A stretch of 64,000 nt of DNA from the NCBI GenBank assembly GCA_965228435.1, contig OZ245818.1, positions 806,001 through 870,000 on the forward strand, given 5' to 3'. The notes below the pieces were generated by a model. The model was not told the DNA's origin, made no database searches, and saw nothing but the letters and a program-made list of their open reading frames with translations. Both the position numbers and the translations under genes were made by a program. This DNA is from Hoeflea_A sp965228435 (GTDB lineage Bacteria; Pseudomonadota; Alphaproteobacteria; Rhizobiales; Rhizobiaceae). Within the stretch, counting starts at the first letter, position 1. The number at the start of each line of letters is the position of its first letter. Shown here piece after piece: positions 1 to 9,430 of the stretch.

Positions 1-440
1 CCCTCGTAGGCAGCTTTCTGGTTTGCGCGTGCCTCCCGGAACTTCTGGAACTGTTCCGAGGATTCGGCCGGCGTCGCCAGAGGTCCGCCGCGATCGGTCG
101 GATTGCTATCTGCGTCGGCCTCGGCGATGAGCCTTTGACGGGTCTCTTCCGGTGATTCCGGCCATTGCGGATTTTCCTTGGACGCAAGGCTCGACTGCGG
201 TGGCGGTAAAGCCGCACCTTCCGGAGGATCAACGAGATCCGGCCGCGGTTTGTATGCGACCTCGCTGCCCTTCTTCGGAGGAGCGATGGACACCATGCTG
301 GTCAGACCGTCGAGCAGATGCTGATTCGCCGTCTTGTGCGTTCCGTAAGTCGGACTGCTGACGCAACCGCCGAGCACCAGTGTCATGGACAAACCGCCCA
401 CCAGCGCGCAAATCGTGCGGATCGAAGCAACTCTGTTCAT
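1..440 (-). CDS. Hypothetical lipoprotein (C-terminus cut by window edge)
   Basis: The frame starts with ATG at 440 and stays open to the left edge, giving 146 visible residues. The N-terminus is a lipoprotein signal: MNRVASIR, a hydrophobic stretch, then the lipobox LGGC with the lipidated Cys near residue 27. The mature part is polar and Pro/Ser/Glu rich, which suggests a disordered periplasmic tether. No known domain was recognised. It lies 150 bp downstream of ileS on the same strand. The signal peptide is visible in the sequence; the function is unknown. Confidence 0.7.
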   Translation of the reverse strand, partial: MNRVASIRTICALVGGLSMTLVLGGCVSSPTYGTHKTANQHLLDGLTSMVSIAPPKKGSEVAYKPRPDLVDPPEGAALPPPQSSLASKENPQWPESPEETRQRLIAEADADSNPTDRGGPLATPAESSEQFQKFREARANQKAAYE

Positions 441-554
441 TCTGGCAAATCCCACTCCAGCCAAAAACACCCTTGAATGGCAATTTCGGCTATTTCTTGA
501 CGCTGTTTTACCTGAAATGGCGCTCAGGAGCAATTCAACTCCGTTTAACGGCCT

Positions 555-579
555 GGCCGTGGCCCACTTGACCACGGCC
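555..579. other. 8-bp inverted repeat after ileS
   Basis: GGCCGTGG (555-562) and CCACGGCC (572-579) flank a 9-base loop, 12 bp beyond the ileS stop. There is no T-run on the ileS strand, so a factor-independent terminator is uncertain; it may only protect the mRNA end. Confidence 0.35.
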
Positions 580-590
580 GCTCCTTTTCA

Positions 591-3503
591 TCAAAACCGG
601 CCCATCGCCCGCAATTCGTGAAGTGCCGCGGCATCCCGCGCGGACACATCCGGGAACTCCGGATCGGATCCGACGTCATTCGTCATCCGCCAGGACCGGG
701 CGCATTTGCTGCCGGACGCCAGTGCTGGCACCACGCTGACCCCCGGAACATCGGCAAGTCGGAAGGCGTTATCCGGTCCGTCATGATCCGAGAGCTGCAC
801 TCCCGAGGTGATTGCGATTTCCGCAAAGTCCTGTCCGTCCAGCGCCACCATGAGGTCTTCGTCGGTCACATGAACCACCGGAGCAGCCTCGAGGGACGAG
901 CCGATGCGCTTGTCGCGACGCTCGATTTCCAAAGCTCCCGTGACAACGCGCCGCACCGTACGGATTTTCGCCCATTTGGTCGCAAGCACATCATCGCGCC
1001 ACTCATGCGGCAGCGTTCGGAACTGTTCCAGATGCACCGACTCAGCCTCCGGATAGCGCGCCAGCCACGATTCCTCCGTGGTGAAGGGCAGCATCGGCGC
1101 CAGCCATGTGGTCAGGCAATCAAAGGTCGTCGAAACCACCTGCAGCGCGGCCTTTCGACGTACACTGGATGGCGCATCGCAGTAGAGCGCATCCTTGCGG
1201 ATGTCGAAATAGAAGGCCGATAGCTCCACATTGGCGAAGTCGATCAGCGCCCGCGTAATGCGTTTGAAATCGAAATCGTCATAGCCCTTGCGAACCAGTT
1301 CGTCGAGCTCAACCAGCCGGTGCAGCATCAGCCGCTCCAGTTCGGGCATGTCCTGGTAGTCAACCTGTTCGCCTTCGTCATGGCTCAATGTGCCGAGCAT
1401 CCAGCGGATGGTGTTTCTGAGTTTGCGATAGGCGTCGACATTGGTCTGGATGTTGGTCTTGCCGAGGCGCTGGTCCTCCCAATAGTCGGTGGTCATGGCC
1501 CAGAGACGCAGGATATCGGCGCCGGATTGCGACATGATCTCCTGCGGTGTGACGGTGTTGCCCTTGGACTTGGACATCTTTTCGCCCTTCTCATCCATGG
1601 TGAACCCATGGGTGATTACGGCGTTGTAGGGTGCCACTCCGCGGGTCGCGCAACTTTCCAGAAGCGAGGAATGGAACCAGCCGCGATGCTGGTCCGACCC
1701 CTCCAGGTAAACGTCAGCTGGCCATTTCAGGTCGTCCCGATCTTCCAGGGTGAAGGCGTGGGTGCTGCCTGAATCGAACCATACGTCGAGAATGTCGGTC
1801 ACCTGCTGCCAGCGATTGGAATCGGCGCGGCCTGACAGAAAGCGCTCGCGAGCGCCCTCGGCAAACCAGGCGTCGGCACCTTCCTTCTCGAACGCTTCGA
1901 TGATGCGTGCGTTGACTGCGTCATCGTGCAGAATCTCGCCGTCTTCGTCGACGAAAACCGTGATTGGTACACCCCAGGCCCGTTGCCGCGACAATACCCA
2001 GTCCGGCCGTGCTTCGATCATGGCGCGCAGACGGTTCTGACCGGCAGCTGGAACGAAGCGGGTTTCGTCAATCGCCTTGATCGCCCTTTGCCGCAGCGTC
2101 GTGCCGTCCTCGAAAGGCTTGTCCATGTAGACGAACCATTGCGGGGTGTTGCGGAAAATGATCGGCTTCTTCGACCGCCAGGAGTGCGGATAGGTATGCT
2201 TCAGCCGGCCACGGGCAAAAAGCGCGTCGACGTCGATAAGCGCCGCGATCACCCGCTTGTTGGCGTCGCCCTTCTTTCCTCTGTCGTCGATCACGCGGGC
2301 CGGGCCATCGGCGGCGTCCGGTCCAAAGCCGGGAGCGTCGGCGGTATAGTAGCCGTCATCGCCAACCGGAAATGCGATTGCGGTGTCGATATCGCGCGCC
2401 GCGAGGTCGTTGACGTTGTCCATCCAGGCCTCGAAGTCTTCACGACCATGGCTTGGCGCGGTGTGGACGAAACCCGTGCCGGCATCGTCGGTGACATGGT
2501 CACCGTCAAGCATCGGTACGGCGAAGCTGTAGCCGAGCGCGACAAGCGGATGGGCACAGGTTGTTTGGGACAGTTCCTCGGCCGAAACATCCGCCAGGCG
2601 GTTCAGTTCGACCTTGGCCTTATCCGCGCACTCTTGGGCAAGGCTGTCGGCAAACAACACTTTTTGACCCGGCTGGGGACCGAAGTCATTCTCCGCCGCG
2701 GTCACTTCATAGAGACCGTAGCTGATGCGGTTCGAATAACAGATGGCTCGGTTGCCCGGCAGCGTCCACGGTGTCGTCGTCCAGATCACAACGAAGCTGT
2801 CGGTCAGCGCTTCCGGCCCGGACACGACTGGAAACTTGACCCAGACCGTATCACTCTCATAGTCGAGATACTCGACCTCTGCCTCCGCCAGCGCTGTGCG
2901 TTCGACCACCGACCACATGACCGGCTTTGATCCGCGGTAAAGCTGACCGAGCCCGGCGATCTTGATGAGTTCGCCGGCGATCCTCGCTTCGGCGTGAAAG
3001 TTCATCGTCGTATAGGGAGTATCGAAGTCTCCTTCGATCCCCAGACGCTTGAATTCTTCCGTCTGCACGCCGATCCAATGGGTGGCAAAATCCCGGCACT
3101 CTTTGCGGAATTCGTTGATCGGCACATCGTCCTTGTTCTTGCCGCTGGCGCGGTACTGTTCTTCGATCTTCCACTCGATCGGCAAGCCGTGGCAATCCCA
3201 GCCGGGAACATAGTTGCTATCATAGCCCCGCATCTGGAACGAGCGAGTGATCACGTCCTTCAGCACCTTGTTGAGGGCGTGGCCAATATGAATGTTGCCG
3301 TTGGCGTAGGGCGGTCCATCGTGGAGCACATATTTCGGTCGGCCGGCGGCTGTTTCGCGCAGTCGGCTATACAGGTCCATCTCCTGCCAACGGGCCACCA
3401 GTTCCGGTTCCTTCTTGGGAAGGCCGGCGCGCATCGGAAAATCCGTTCGGGGCAAATTGAGGGATTTGGAATAGTCGGTCTTTTCGGTTGTTTCGGTCAT
3501 CAT
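591..3503 (-). CDS. ileS: Isoleucyl-tRNA synthetase
   Basis: Class I aminoacyl-tRNA synthetase that charges tRNA-Ile in the cytoplasm. It has 970 residues, slightly longer than the E. coli enzyme (938). The HIGH signature is at residues 72-75 inside PPYANGNIHIGHALNK and the KMSKS loop is at 642-646. The large inserted editing domain lies between them, with the anticodon-binding helical region after KMSKS. The C-terminal zinc site of E. coli IleS is degenerate: only Cys934 remains of the CxxC pair (KCARSW), and the second Cys pair is absent. I believe this is common in alphaproteobacterial IleS. ATG codons at 3503 and 3500 are both possible starts. It is the last clear housekeeping gene of the minus-strand HAD-ribF-SDR-SDR-ileS run. 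Confidence 0.97.
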   Translation of the reverse strand: MMTETTEKTDYSKSLNLPRTDFPMRAGLPKKEPELVARWQEMDLYSRLRETAAGRPKYVLHDGPPYANGNIHIGHALNKVLKDVITRSFQMRGYDSNYVPGWDCHGLPIEWKIEEQYRASGKNKDDVPINEFRKECRDFATHWIGVQTEEFKRLGIEGDFDTPYTTMNFHAEARIAGELIKIAGLGQLYRGSKPVMWSVVERTALAEAEVEYLDYESDTVWVKFPVVSGPEALTDSFVVIWTTTPWTLPGNRAICYSNRISYGLYEVTAAENDFGPQPGQKVLFADSLAQECADKAKVELNRLADVSAEELSQTTCAHPLVALGYSFAVPMLDGDHVTDDAGTGFVHTAPSHGREDFEAWMDNVNDLAARDIDTAIAFPVGDDGYYTADAPGFGPDAADGPARVIDDRGKKGDANKRVIAALIDVDALFARGRLKHTYPHSWRSKKPIIFRNTPQWFVYMDKPFEDGTTLRQRAIKAIDETRFVPAAGQNRLRAMIEARPDWVLSRQRAWGVPITVFVDEDGEILHDDAVNARIIEAFEKEGADAWFAEGARERFLSGRADSNRWQQVTDILDVWFDSGSTHAFTLEDRDDLKWPADVYLEGSDQHRGWFHSSLLESCATRGVAPYNAVITHGFTMDEKGEKMSKSKGNTVTPQEIMSQSGADILRLWAMTTDYWEDQRLGKTNIQTNVDAYRKLRNTIRWMLGTLSHDEGEQVDYQDMPELERLMLHRLVELDELVRKGYDDFDFKRITRALIDFANVELSAFYFDIRKDALYCDAPSSVRRKAALQVVSTTFDCLTTWLAPMLPFTTEESWLARYPEAESVHLEQFRTLPHEWRDDVLATKWAKIRTVRRVVTGALEIERRDKRIGSSLEAAPVVHVTDEDLMVALDGQDFAEIAITSGVQLSDHDGPDNAFRLADVPGVSVVPALASGSKCARSWRMTNDVGSDPEFPDVSARDAAALHELRAMGRF

Positions 3504-3744
3504 TCTATCGCTCTGTCGATCGGCCCATCGGCGATCGGTCTTTTGGACGTTGGTCTCGCCCTAAACTCGTTCAGGAGATCTGCGCGCCGGATCTGCACGC
3601 CTTTTTCCCGACTTCCCTCCGGCCTGACCCGAAGGGTCGGTCGCGCTCAGGAAGCCGGGCCGGTAATTCGAATGCTGAAACCGCGTATGGCCTTCATAGT
3701 GAGTGGCCTCATAGCAAGGCTGCGGTCGCGAATAAAGATTTTTC

Positions 3745-4488
3745 TCAGTAAACATCGCGATCCAGCTTCTCGAAAATGACGCGGCGCATGAAGCGGGTCG
3801 TCAGGCGCGGCAACAGGGTGCCCATCAGGCGACCGGCACGAGCCGGAAGGCCGGGATAGAGAACCCGGTCTCCCCGTCGTGCCGCGCGGATGATCATTTC
3901 AGCCAACACCGCCGGGTCCATGCGGCGTTCGGCGCTCGCCTGTGGCGGCGCATGCCGCGCCGCGTGCTCGGTTCGCAGCGGCCCGGGGAACACCGTGGTC
4001 ACTCCGATCTCGGCCTTGGCAAGGTCCTTTCGGATGCTTTTGGCATAGACCGTCAGCGCATCCTTGGAAGCGCCATAGACCGAGCCTCCTGGATAGCCGG
4101 TGTGGTGGGAAAGCGATGAGATGAAGACGACACGGCCGCCAGCGGCGATGCGCCCGGCCTCAAGCATCCGCGCGGTCATGACCATGGGTGTCTCGCAATT
4201 GAGGGTCAACACTGTGCGGTAGGCCGTTTCGGGAAGCCGCTCAAAGCCCCCAGTTGCACTGACGCCGGCATTGTGGACGATCCAGTCAAAGGCCGCCTCC
4301 CCCTTCATCTCATCGAGCAGACGATCAACAGCGCTGCGATCAGCCAAATCGCACTGCCGACTGTCGAGCCCGCCGTCGTCCGGAACGGAAGCGCGATCGA
4401 TCGCAGTGACCTGGGCACCGCCCTCGGCAAGCAGGCGGGCGATCTCGCGGCCAAGTCCCGCTGCGGCGCCGGTGATCAGCACCCTCAT
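3745..4488 (-). CDS. SDR family NAD(P)-dependent oxidoreductase
   Basis: Classical short-chain dehydrogenase of 247 residues. The cofactor motif is TGAAAGLG (residues 6-13), NAG is near 73-75, and the catalytic Ser125, Tyr138 and Lys142 (YGASK) are present. The extended C-terminal region (after about residue 190) is Arg rich and resembles sequences of SDRs acting on lipid-like substrates, but the substrate cannot be read from sequence. Its start overlaps the stop of the next upstream SDR gene by 4 bp, so the two are translationally coupled paralogues. Both sit between ribF and ileS, which are usually closer neighbours in this order, so the pair looks like an insertion into a conserved block. 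Confidence 0.88.
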   Translation of the reverse strand: MRVLITGAAAGLGREIARLLAEGGAQVTAIDRASVPDDGGLDSRQCDLADRSAVDRLLDEMKGEAAFDWIVHNAGVSATGGFERLPETAYRTVLTLNCETPMVMTARMLEAGRIAAGGRVVFISSLSHHTGYPGGSVYGASKDALTVYAKSIRKDLAKAEIGVTTVFPGPLRTEHAARHAPPQASAERRMDPAVLAEMIIRAARRGDRVLYPGLPARAGRLMGTLLPRLTTRFMRRVIFEKLDRDVY

Positions 4489-5195
4489 GTGACTGCCCCG
4501 GTGAACAAGCTCCGCAAACGCGACAGTGCACCGACGGTCGCTGATGGGCGTCGTCCACGCATCAGACGGTCGATCTCGGCAGCCATGCCATCGGCCGAAA
4601 AGAACAGCGATTTCAGCTTACCGGGGTCGTAGCCGGCCCTTTGGTGCATGTCGGTCACCGTGGGGCCGGGATGGATGACCTGCACGGCGATGCGGCCGCG
4701 CCACTCGGATCCGAGCGACCGTCCAAGACCCGCCAAACCCGCCTTGGATGCAGCATAGACAGGCATATTGGCTGATCCGCGATGGGCGACCGACCCGATC
4801 AGAACAAGTTTGCCGCGCGCCTTTTCTAGCTGCGGTGCCAAGCGCCGAGCCAGCAGGACTGGCGCAACGAGATTGACATCCAGGGTTTCGCGAATGAGGT
4901 CTGTGGTTTCGGCACCGGCCGGGCGATAATAGCCGACCCCGGCATTGACAATCAGCTTGTCGATCGCGGTGATCTCGCAAGTCTTCAGCGCGGCCTCGAT
5001 GGCGTCGACGGCGGCTTGCGGGTTGCTCAAATCCGCTTGCACATATCGCGCATCGCCCGGCAATTCCGGCGGGCAAGCCTGCCTTTCCCGGCGACCGCAC
5101 AAGACCAGATCATGGGATGAAGCAAGCCGCCGCGCCAGCGCGAGCCCAATGCCGGTACTCGCCCCCGTAATCAACGCCGTCGGTCGCCCTGCCAT
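4485..5195 (-). CDS. SDR family NAD(P)-dependent oxidoreductase
   Basis: Second short-chain dehydrogenase, 236 residues. TGASTGIG (residues 10-17) binds the cofactor, NAG is at 84-86, and the catalytic set is Ser135, Tyr147 and Lys151 (YAASK). An Arg-Arg pair follows the second beta strand (CGRR, 33-36), as in NADP-preferring SDRs. It begins 6 bp after the ribF stop and overlaps the following SDR gene by 4 bp, so it is in one transcription unit with ribF. It is distantly similar to its neighbour, consistent with an old tandem duplication. Substrate unknown. Confidence 0.88.
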   Translation of the reverse strand: MAGRPTALITGASTGIGLALARRLASSHDLVLCGRRERQACPPELPGDARYVQADLSNPQAAVDAIEAALKTCEITAIDKLIVNAGVGYYRPAGAETTDLIRETLDVNLVAPVLLARRLAPQLEKARGKLVLIGSVAHRGSANMPVYAASKAGLAGLGRSLGSEWRGRIAVQVIHPGPTVTDMHQRAGYDPGKLKSLFFSADGMAAEIDRLMRGRRPSATVGALSRLRSLFTGAVT

Positions 5196-5201
5196 GGGAT
5201 G

Positions 5202-6191
5202 TCAGCCGAAGGCCATGATGGTGTCCAAAGCGCCGACCGGCCGGGCCGTCGCCAGAATAGCGCGTGCTGCATCTGCATCCTTGTGCATTTGAACGGTCAG
5301 CGCCTCCAGACCATCGAATTTTTCTTCGTCACGCAGATGCGCAAAAAAGCTCACCGTGCAGGTTTCGCCATAGAGATCGTCATCGAAGTCGAAAACGAAG
5401 GTCTCAAGCAGGACCGGACCGCCTTCATCGACCGTGGGTCTGCGACCGAAACTGGCGACCCCATCGTGCAGCGACCCATCCGCCCGGCGAAAACGAACGG
5501 CATATATGCCGGATCTCAGTGCAGCGTTTGCGGGCAACGCCATATTGGCTGTTGGAAATCCCAGCGTTCGACCGAGCTGTTTTCCGGCGATCACTTCCGC
5601 CTCGACACTGTATCGATACCCAAGCAACCCGGCCGCTTCGGATACATCTCCGACGCTCAGGCAGTCGCGGATGCGGCTGGAGGAGACCAATTCGGCATTC
5701 TCATCGCCGAACGGCTCGACAACCGTGACGTCGAAGCCAAGGCGACCGCCAACCTCACGCAGGAAGTCAGGGCTGCCTTCCCGTCCCTTGCCGAAGTGGA
5801 AATTGAAGCCGGTGACGACGTGCCGTATTCCAAGTTGTTCGACCAGAACCTTCTCGACAAACTGCTCCGCCGTATTCTGCGCAAACTCCCTGGTGAACGG
5901 CAGCTCGACAATGGCTTCAAAGCCCATCGCTCCGATCAGCCGGGCCTTGAGCGGTGGCGGTGTCAGACGAAACACCGGCTTTTCGGGATTGAACACCGTG
6001 CGAGGGTGCGGCTCGAACGTCAGGGCCGTGACCGGCATGGCATCCGATTGTCGCGCCTCCAGTGCCGCGTTCAGTACCGCCTGGTGGCCACGATGCACAC
6101 CGTCGAAATTGCCGATCGCCAGGACGCCGCCGCGCAGTGACGCGGGAAAATCCTCCAGTCTTTCGATCCGCATGATCGGTGCGCTGCCCAT
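5202..6191 (-). CDS. ribF: Bifunctional riboflavin kinase / FAD synthetase
   Basis: Cytoplasmic enzyme that phosphorylates riboflavin to FMN and adenylates FMN to FAD. It has 329 residues. The N-terminal FAD synthetase (nucleotidyltransferase) domain carries the GNFDGVHRGHQ motif near residues 22-32. The C-terminal riboflavin kinase domain carries GRTLGFPTAN and GIYAV. The gene lies 2 bp after the HAD gene stop and just ahead of the SDR pair. Flavin supply is relevant to the flavoenzymes in the window (GlcD and the amine oxidase), although no regulatory link is visible. Confidence 0.96.
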   Translation of the reverse strand: MGSAPIMRIERLEDFPASLRGGVLAIGNFDGVHRGHQAVLNAALEARQSDAMPVTALTFEPHPRTVFNPEKPVFRLTPPPLKARLIGAMGFEAIVELPFTREFAQNTAEQFVEKVLVEQLGIRHVVTGFNFHFGKGREGSPDFLREVGGRLGFDVTVVEPFGDENAELVSSSRIRDCLSVGDVSEAAGLLGYRYSVEAEVIAGKQLGRTLGFPTANMALPANAALRSGIYAVRFRRADGSLHDGVASFGRRPTVDEGGPVLLETFVFDFDDDLYGETCTVSFFAHLRDEEKFDGLEALTVQMHKDADAARAILATARPVGALDTIMAFG

Positions 6192-6193
6192 GT

Positions 6194-7042
6194 CTACCTC
6201 AACCGCTGCATCCAGGCCACGGGATGCGAGTTGTGACGTTCTAGAAATGCCACAAGGCGAGCCGTATCGACCGCGCCGTCCTGCGTGTAATCGCGGGCAT
6301 GGATGCCATCGGAAACATAGAGCAGATCGAGACCGAAATCCCGTGCCCCCTTCACATCGGTTGGCATGCCGTCACCGATCGCAAGAATACGGTCGTTCGC
6401 GATGTCGGGGCGCAACTGGCGCGCCTTCGCCAATGCCGCCTCGTAAATCGGCCGGTGCGGCTTTCCGGAAATCAGGGTCGTGCCGCCCATCTGATCGTAC
6501 AGCGCGGCAATAGCTCCGGCGCAGGGGATGAGCCGATTCCCACGCTCCACAATAAGATCCGGATTGGCACAGATAAAAGACAGGCCCCGTTTGAGGAAAT
6601 CCTCAAGGATCGATTGGTAATCTTCCGGTTTCTCGTGCTCGTCGTCATAGAGACCGGTACACACAACGATGCCCGCCTCTTCCAGACCCACTCGCACCAC
6701 GCCCAGCCCGTCGAAAAGCTGCAAGTCGCGGTCCGGCCCAACAAAATAGATCTCGTCAGGCCCGGCCGCTATGAGATCACGCGTGACGTCACCTGAAGTG
6801 ACAATATGGTCAAAGGCATCCGGATCAACGCCGATCATCGCCAGCTGATCGTCAACCTGCATGCGTCGCCGCGGCGAATTGGTCAGGAGGATCACCACAC
6901 CGCCCTGACGCCGAAACGCGGCCAGCGCTTCACCGGCTAGCGGTCGCGCCTCGACACCGTTGTGCAATACGCCCCAGACGTCGCAGAAAATCACGTCGTA
7001 GTCGGCAGTCAGATCGGCGAGGCGATCAAGTTTTCTTGGCAT
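6194..7042 (-). CDS. TIGR01459-type HAD-superfamily hydrolase
   Basis: HAD phosphatase of 282 residues with a CDVWGVLHNG nucleophile motif (Asp21). The usual second Asp of DxD is Trp23, as is characteristic of this alphaproteobacterial subfamily. Motif III and IV residues appear near the C-terminus in GDGMPTDVKGA. The substrate is not known; relatives in the NagD-like branch hydrolyse small phosphoesters. It heads the minus-strand block and is followed 2 bp later by ribF, an arrangement common in Rhizobiales. A role in FMN or sugar-phosphate turnover is only inference. Confidence 0.88.
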   Translation of the reverse strand: MPRKLDRLADLTADYDVIFCDVWGVLHNGVEARPLAGEALAAFRRQGGVVILLTNSPRRRMQVDDQLAMIGVDPDAFDHIVTSGDVTRDLIAAGPDEIYFVGPDRDLQLFDGLGVVRVGLEEAGIVVCTGLYDDEHEKPEDYQSILEDFLKRGLSFICANPDLIVERGNRLIPCAGAIAALYDQMGGTTLISGKPHRPIYEAALAKARQLRPDIANDRILAIGDGMPTDVKGARDFGLDLLYVSDGIHARDYTQDGAVDTARLVAFLERHNSHPVAWMQRLR

Positions 7043-7234
7043 GGGTTTTGGTGATTCCGTAGCGCGCGGCGGTTTGAATGTCAGTCAGGCCAGCGCAGAC
7101 ATTGACCATCACGGCCGAGAAAACAAGCCCTAATGCTCAGCAGCTCGACGGAGGTGTGCAGGCTTGGGAGCACCGGCTGGATTTACCAACGTCCGTCGGA
7201 CTTGAAACACCGTAACATAATTTCCATCTGCAAC

Positions 7235-7265
7235 CTTGACTCGGGCAGATCTTCCACCTATCTCG
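7235..7265 (+). promoter_or_regulatory. Heat-shock (RpoH-type) promoter of groESL
   Basis: CTTGAC at 7235-7240, a 16-base spacer, then CCTATCTCG at 7257-7265. This matches the alphaproteobacterial sigma-32 consensus (CTTGAC / CYTATnTnnG) closely. Transcription is expected to start near 7272, at the edge of the CIRCE element. It lies in the 311-bp gap 7043-7353 between the divergent HAD gene and groES; nothing else was recognised in that gap besides CIRCE. Confidence 0.8.
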
Positions 7266-7272
7266 ACGGCGA

Positions 7273-7299
7273 TTAGCACTCTCTAGAGGTGAGTGCTAA
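7273..7299. promoter_or_regulatory. CIRCE operator (HrcA binding site)
   Basis: A perfect TTAGCACTC-N9-GAGTGCTAA inverted repeat (7273-7281 and 7291-7299) lies just downstream of the heat-shock promoter and 54 bp upstream of groES. It is the canonical HrcA operator, so groESL should have dual control by RpoH and HrcA. Confidence 0.97.
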
Positions 7300-7353
7300 C
7301 ACTTGTGAGCCGGGCATTTCGCCCGGCGTGTCATTCGATCGAGGGTAAAGACA

Positions 7354-7650
7354 ATGGCAGAAGTCAATTTCCGTCCGCTGCATGATCGCGTCGTCGTACG
7401 TCGCGTCGAGTCCGAAGAAAAGACTGCAGGCGGCATCATCATTCCCGACACCGCAAAAGAGAAGCCGTCCGAAGGCGAAGTCGTTGCCACCGGCAATGGC
7501 GCGCGCGACGACGGCGGCAACATCGTTGCCCTGGACGTCAAGGCCGGCGACCGCATTCTCTTCGGCAAGTGGTCCGGCACCGAAGTCAAGCTCAATGGCG
7601 AGGATCTCCTGATCATGAAGGAATCCGACATCATGGGCGTGATCGGCTGA
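7354..7650 (+). CDS. groES: Co-chaperonin GroES
   Basis: Chaperonin-10 of 98 residues that caps the GroEL cage in the cytoplasm. It starts MAEVNFRPLHDRVVVRR, and the mobile loop EEKTAGGIIIPD (about residues 17-29) that contacts GroEL is intact. The end, KESDIMGVIG, is typical. A GAGGG ribosome site lies about 10 bases before the ATG. groEL follows after 65 bp in the same transcript. Confidence 0.98.
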   Translation: MAEVNFRPLHDRVVVRRVESEEKTAGGIIIPDTAKEKPSEGEVVATGNGARDDGGNIVALDVKAGDRILFGKWSGTEVKLNGEDLLIMKESDIMGVIG

Positions 7651-7715
7651 TCCGAACCGAACTATCAGTATCCCCTTTGGAGTAATGGGCGCAAACCGCC
7701 CGGAAATGAGGAATC

Positions 7716-9359
7716 ATGGCAGCTAAAGACGTAAAATTCAGCCGTGACGCACGCGAGAAAATGCTGCGTGGCGTCGATGTTCTCGCTGATGCAGTCAAAG
7801 TGACGCTTGGCCCGAAAGGCCGCAACGTCGTTATCGACAAATCCTTCGGCGCACCGCGCATCACCAAGGACGGTGTCACCGTCGCGAAGGAAATCGAACT
7901 GGAAGACAAGTTCGAAAACATGGGCGCACAGATGGTGCGCGAAGTCGCTTCCAAGACCAATGACGAAGCAGGCGACGGCACCACCACCGCCACCGTTCTG
8001 GCTCAGTCGATCGTCCGCGAAGGCGCACGCGCCGTTGCCGCCGGCATGAACCCGATGGACCTGAAGCGCGGCATCGACCTCGCCGTCACCGAAGTCGTCG
8101 GCAACCTGGCCAAGCAGGCCAAGCCGATCAAGACCTCGGAAGAAGTTGCTCAGGTCGGTACGATCTCCGCCAACGGCGAATCGCAGATCGGTGACGATAT
8201 TGCCGAAGCCATGCAGAAAGTCGGCAACGAAGGCGTCATCACCGTCGAAGAAGCCAAGACCGCAGAAACCGAGCTGGAAGTCGTTGAAGGCATGCAGTTC
8301 GACCGCGGTTACCTGTCTCCCTATTTCGTGACCAACCCGGAAAAGATGGTTGCCGATCTGGAAGACTGCTACATCCTGCTGCACGAGAAGAAACTCTCGA
8401 ACCTGCAGGCCATGCTGCCGATCCTGGAATCGATCGTTCAGTCCTCGAAGCCGCTTCTGATCATTGCTGAAGACGTCGAAGGCGAAGCCCTCGCAACCCT
8501 CGTCGTCAACAAGCTGCGCGGCGGCCTCAAGATTGCTGCCGTCAAGGCACCGGGCTTCGGCGACCGCCGCAAGGCCATGCTGGAAGACATCGCAATCCTG
8601 ACCGGCGGTCAGGTGATCTCCGAAGATGTCGGCATCAAGCTGGAAAACGTCACGCTCGACATGCTGGGCACCGCCAAGCGCGTCAACATCTCGAAAGAGA
8701 ACACGACGATCGTCGACGGCGCCGGCAAGAAAGCCGAGATCGAAGGCCGCGTTGCCCAGATCAAGCAGCAGATCGAAGAAACCACTTCTGACTACGACCG
8801 TGAAAAACTGCAGGAACGTCTGGCAAAGCTCGCCGGCGGTGTTGCCGTGATCCGCGTTGGCGGTGCGACCGAAGTCGAAGTGAAGGAAAAGAAGGACCGT
8901 GTCGACGATGCTCTGAACGCAACGCGCGCCGCTGTCCAGGAAGGCATCGTTGCCGGTGGCGGAACCGCCCTGCTCGTCGCAGCAGGTTCGCTGAAGGCCA
9001 AAGGCGCCAACGAAGATCAGGAAGCCGGCATCAACATCGTACGCCGCGCACTGCAGGCTCCGGCCCGCCAGATCGTTGCCAATGCTGGTGATGAGGCATC
9101 CGTCGTTGTCGGCAAGATCCTCGAAGAAAAAGGCGGTAACTACGGCTACAATGCTCAGACCGGTGAATATGGCGACATGATTGCCATGGGTATCGTTGAC
9201 CCGGTCAAGGTTGTCCGCACCGCTCTGCAGGACGCTGCCTCGGTTGCCGGCCTGCTGGTCACCACCGAAGCCATGGTTGCCGAAGTGCCGCAGAAAGAAG
9301 CGGCTGCTCCGGCCATGCCCGGCGGCGGCATGGGCGGCATGGGTGGCATGGACTTCTAG
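7716..9359 (+). CDS. groEL: Chaperonin GroEL
   Basis: 60-kDa chaperonin subunit of 547 residues, the normal length. ATP-binding signatures are present: VTLGPKGRNV near residue 29 and GDGTTTATVL near residue 86. It also has the ALLVAAGS region and the C-terminal Gly-Met tail ending GGMGGMDF, which lies inside the cage. A GAGGAATC site precedes the ATG. It forms the groESL operon with groES and ends at a strong terminator 22 bp later. Codon use is strongly biased (ggc, gcc, atc), as expected for high expression. Confidence 0.99.
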   Translation: MAAKDVKFSRDAREKMLRGVDVLADAVKVTLGPKGRNVVIDKSFGAPRITKDGVTVAKEIELEDKFENMGAQMVREVASKTNDEAGDGTTTATVLAQSIVREGARAVAAGMNPMDLKRGIDLAVTEVVGNLAKQAKPIKTSEEVAQVGTISANGESQIGDDIAEAMQKVGNEGVITVEEAKTAETELEVVEGMQFDRGYLSPYFVTNPEKMVADLEDCYILLHEKKLSNLQAMLPILESIVQSSKPLLIIAEDVEGEALATLVVNKLRGGLKIAAVKAPGFGDRRKAMLEDIAILTGGQVISEDVGIKLENVTLDMLGTAKRVNISKENTTIVDGAGKKAEIEGRVAQIKQQIEETTSDYDREKLQERLAKLAGGVAVIRVGGATEVEVKEKKDRVDDALNATRAAVQEGIVAGGGTALLVAAGSLKAKGANEDQEAGINIVRRALQAPARQIVANAGDEASVVVGKILEEKGGNYGYNAQTGEYGDMIAMGIVDPVKVVRTALQDAASVAGLLVTTEAMVAEVPQKEAAAPAMPGGGMGGMGGMDF

Positions 9360-9380
9360 GCCACTTTGCAAAAAGACACG

Positions 9381-9408
9381 AAAAAGGCGGCTCCGAGCCG
9401 CCTTTTTT
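9381..9408 (+). terminator. Rho-independent terminator of groESL
   Basis: GGCGGC (9386-9391) pairs with GCCGCC (9397-9402) around TCCGA. It is flanked by AAAAA before and TTTTTT after, so it could act in both directions, also stopping the convergent GST gene. Confidence 0.93.
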
Positions 9409-9430
9409 GTTGCCTCGATTTTGGTTGCGG

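Noticed and set aside
441..590. Possible extra gene between the lipoprotein and ileS.
   Set aside because: Short frames on both strands have no ribosome site or motif; only a weak inverted repeat is present.
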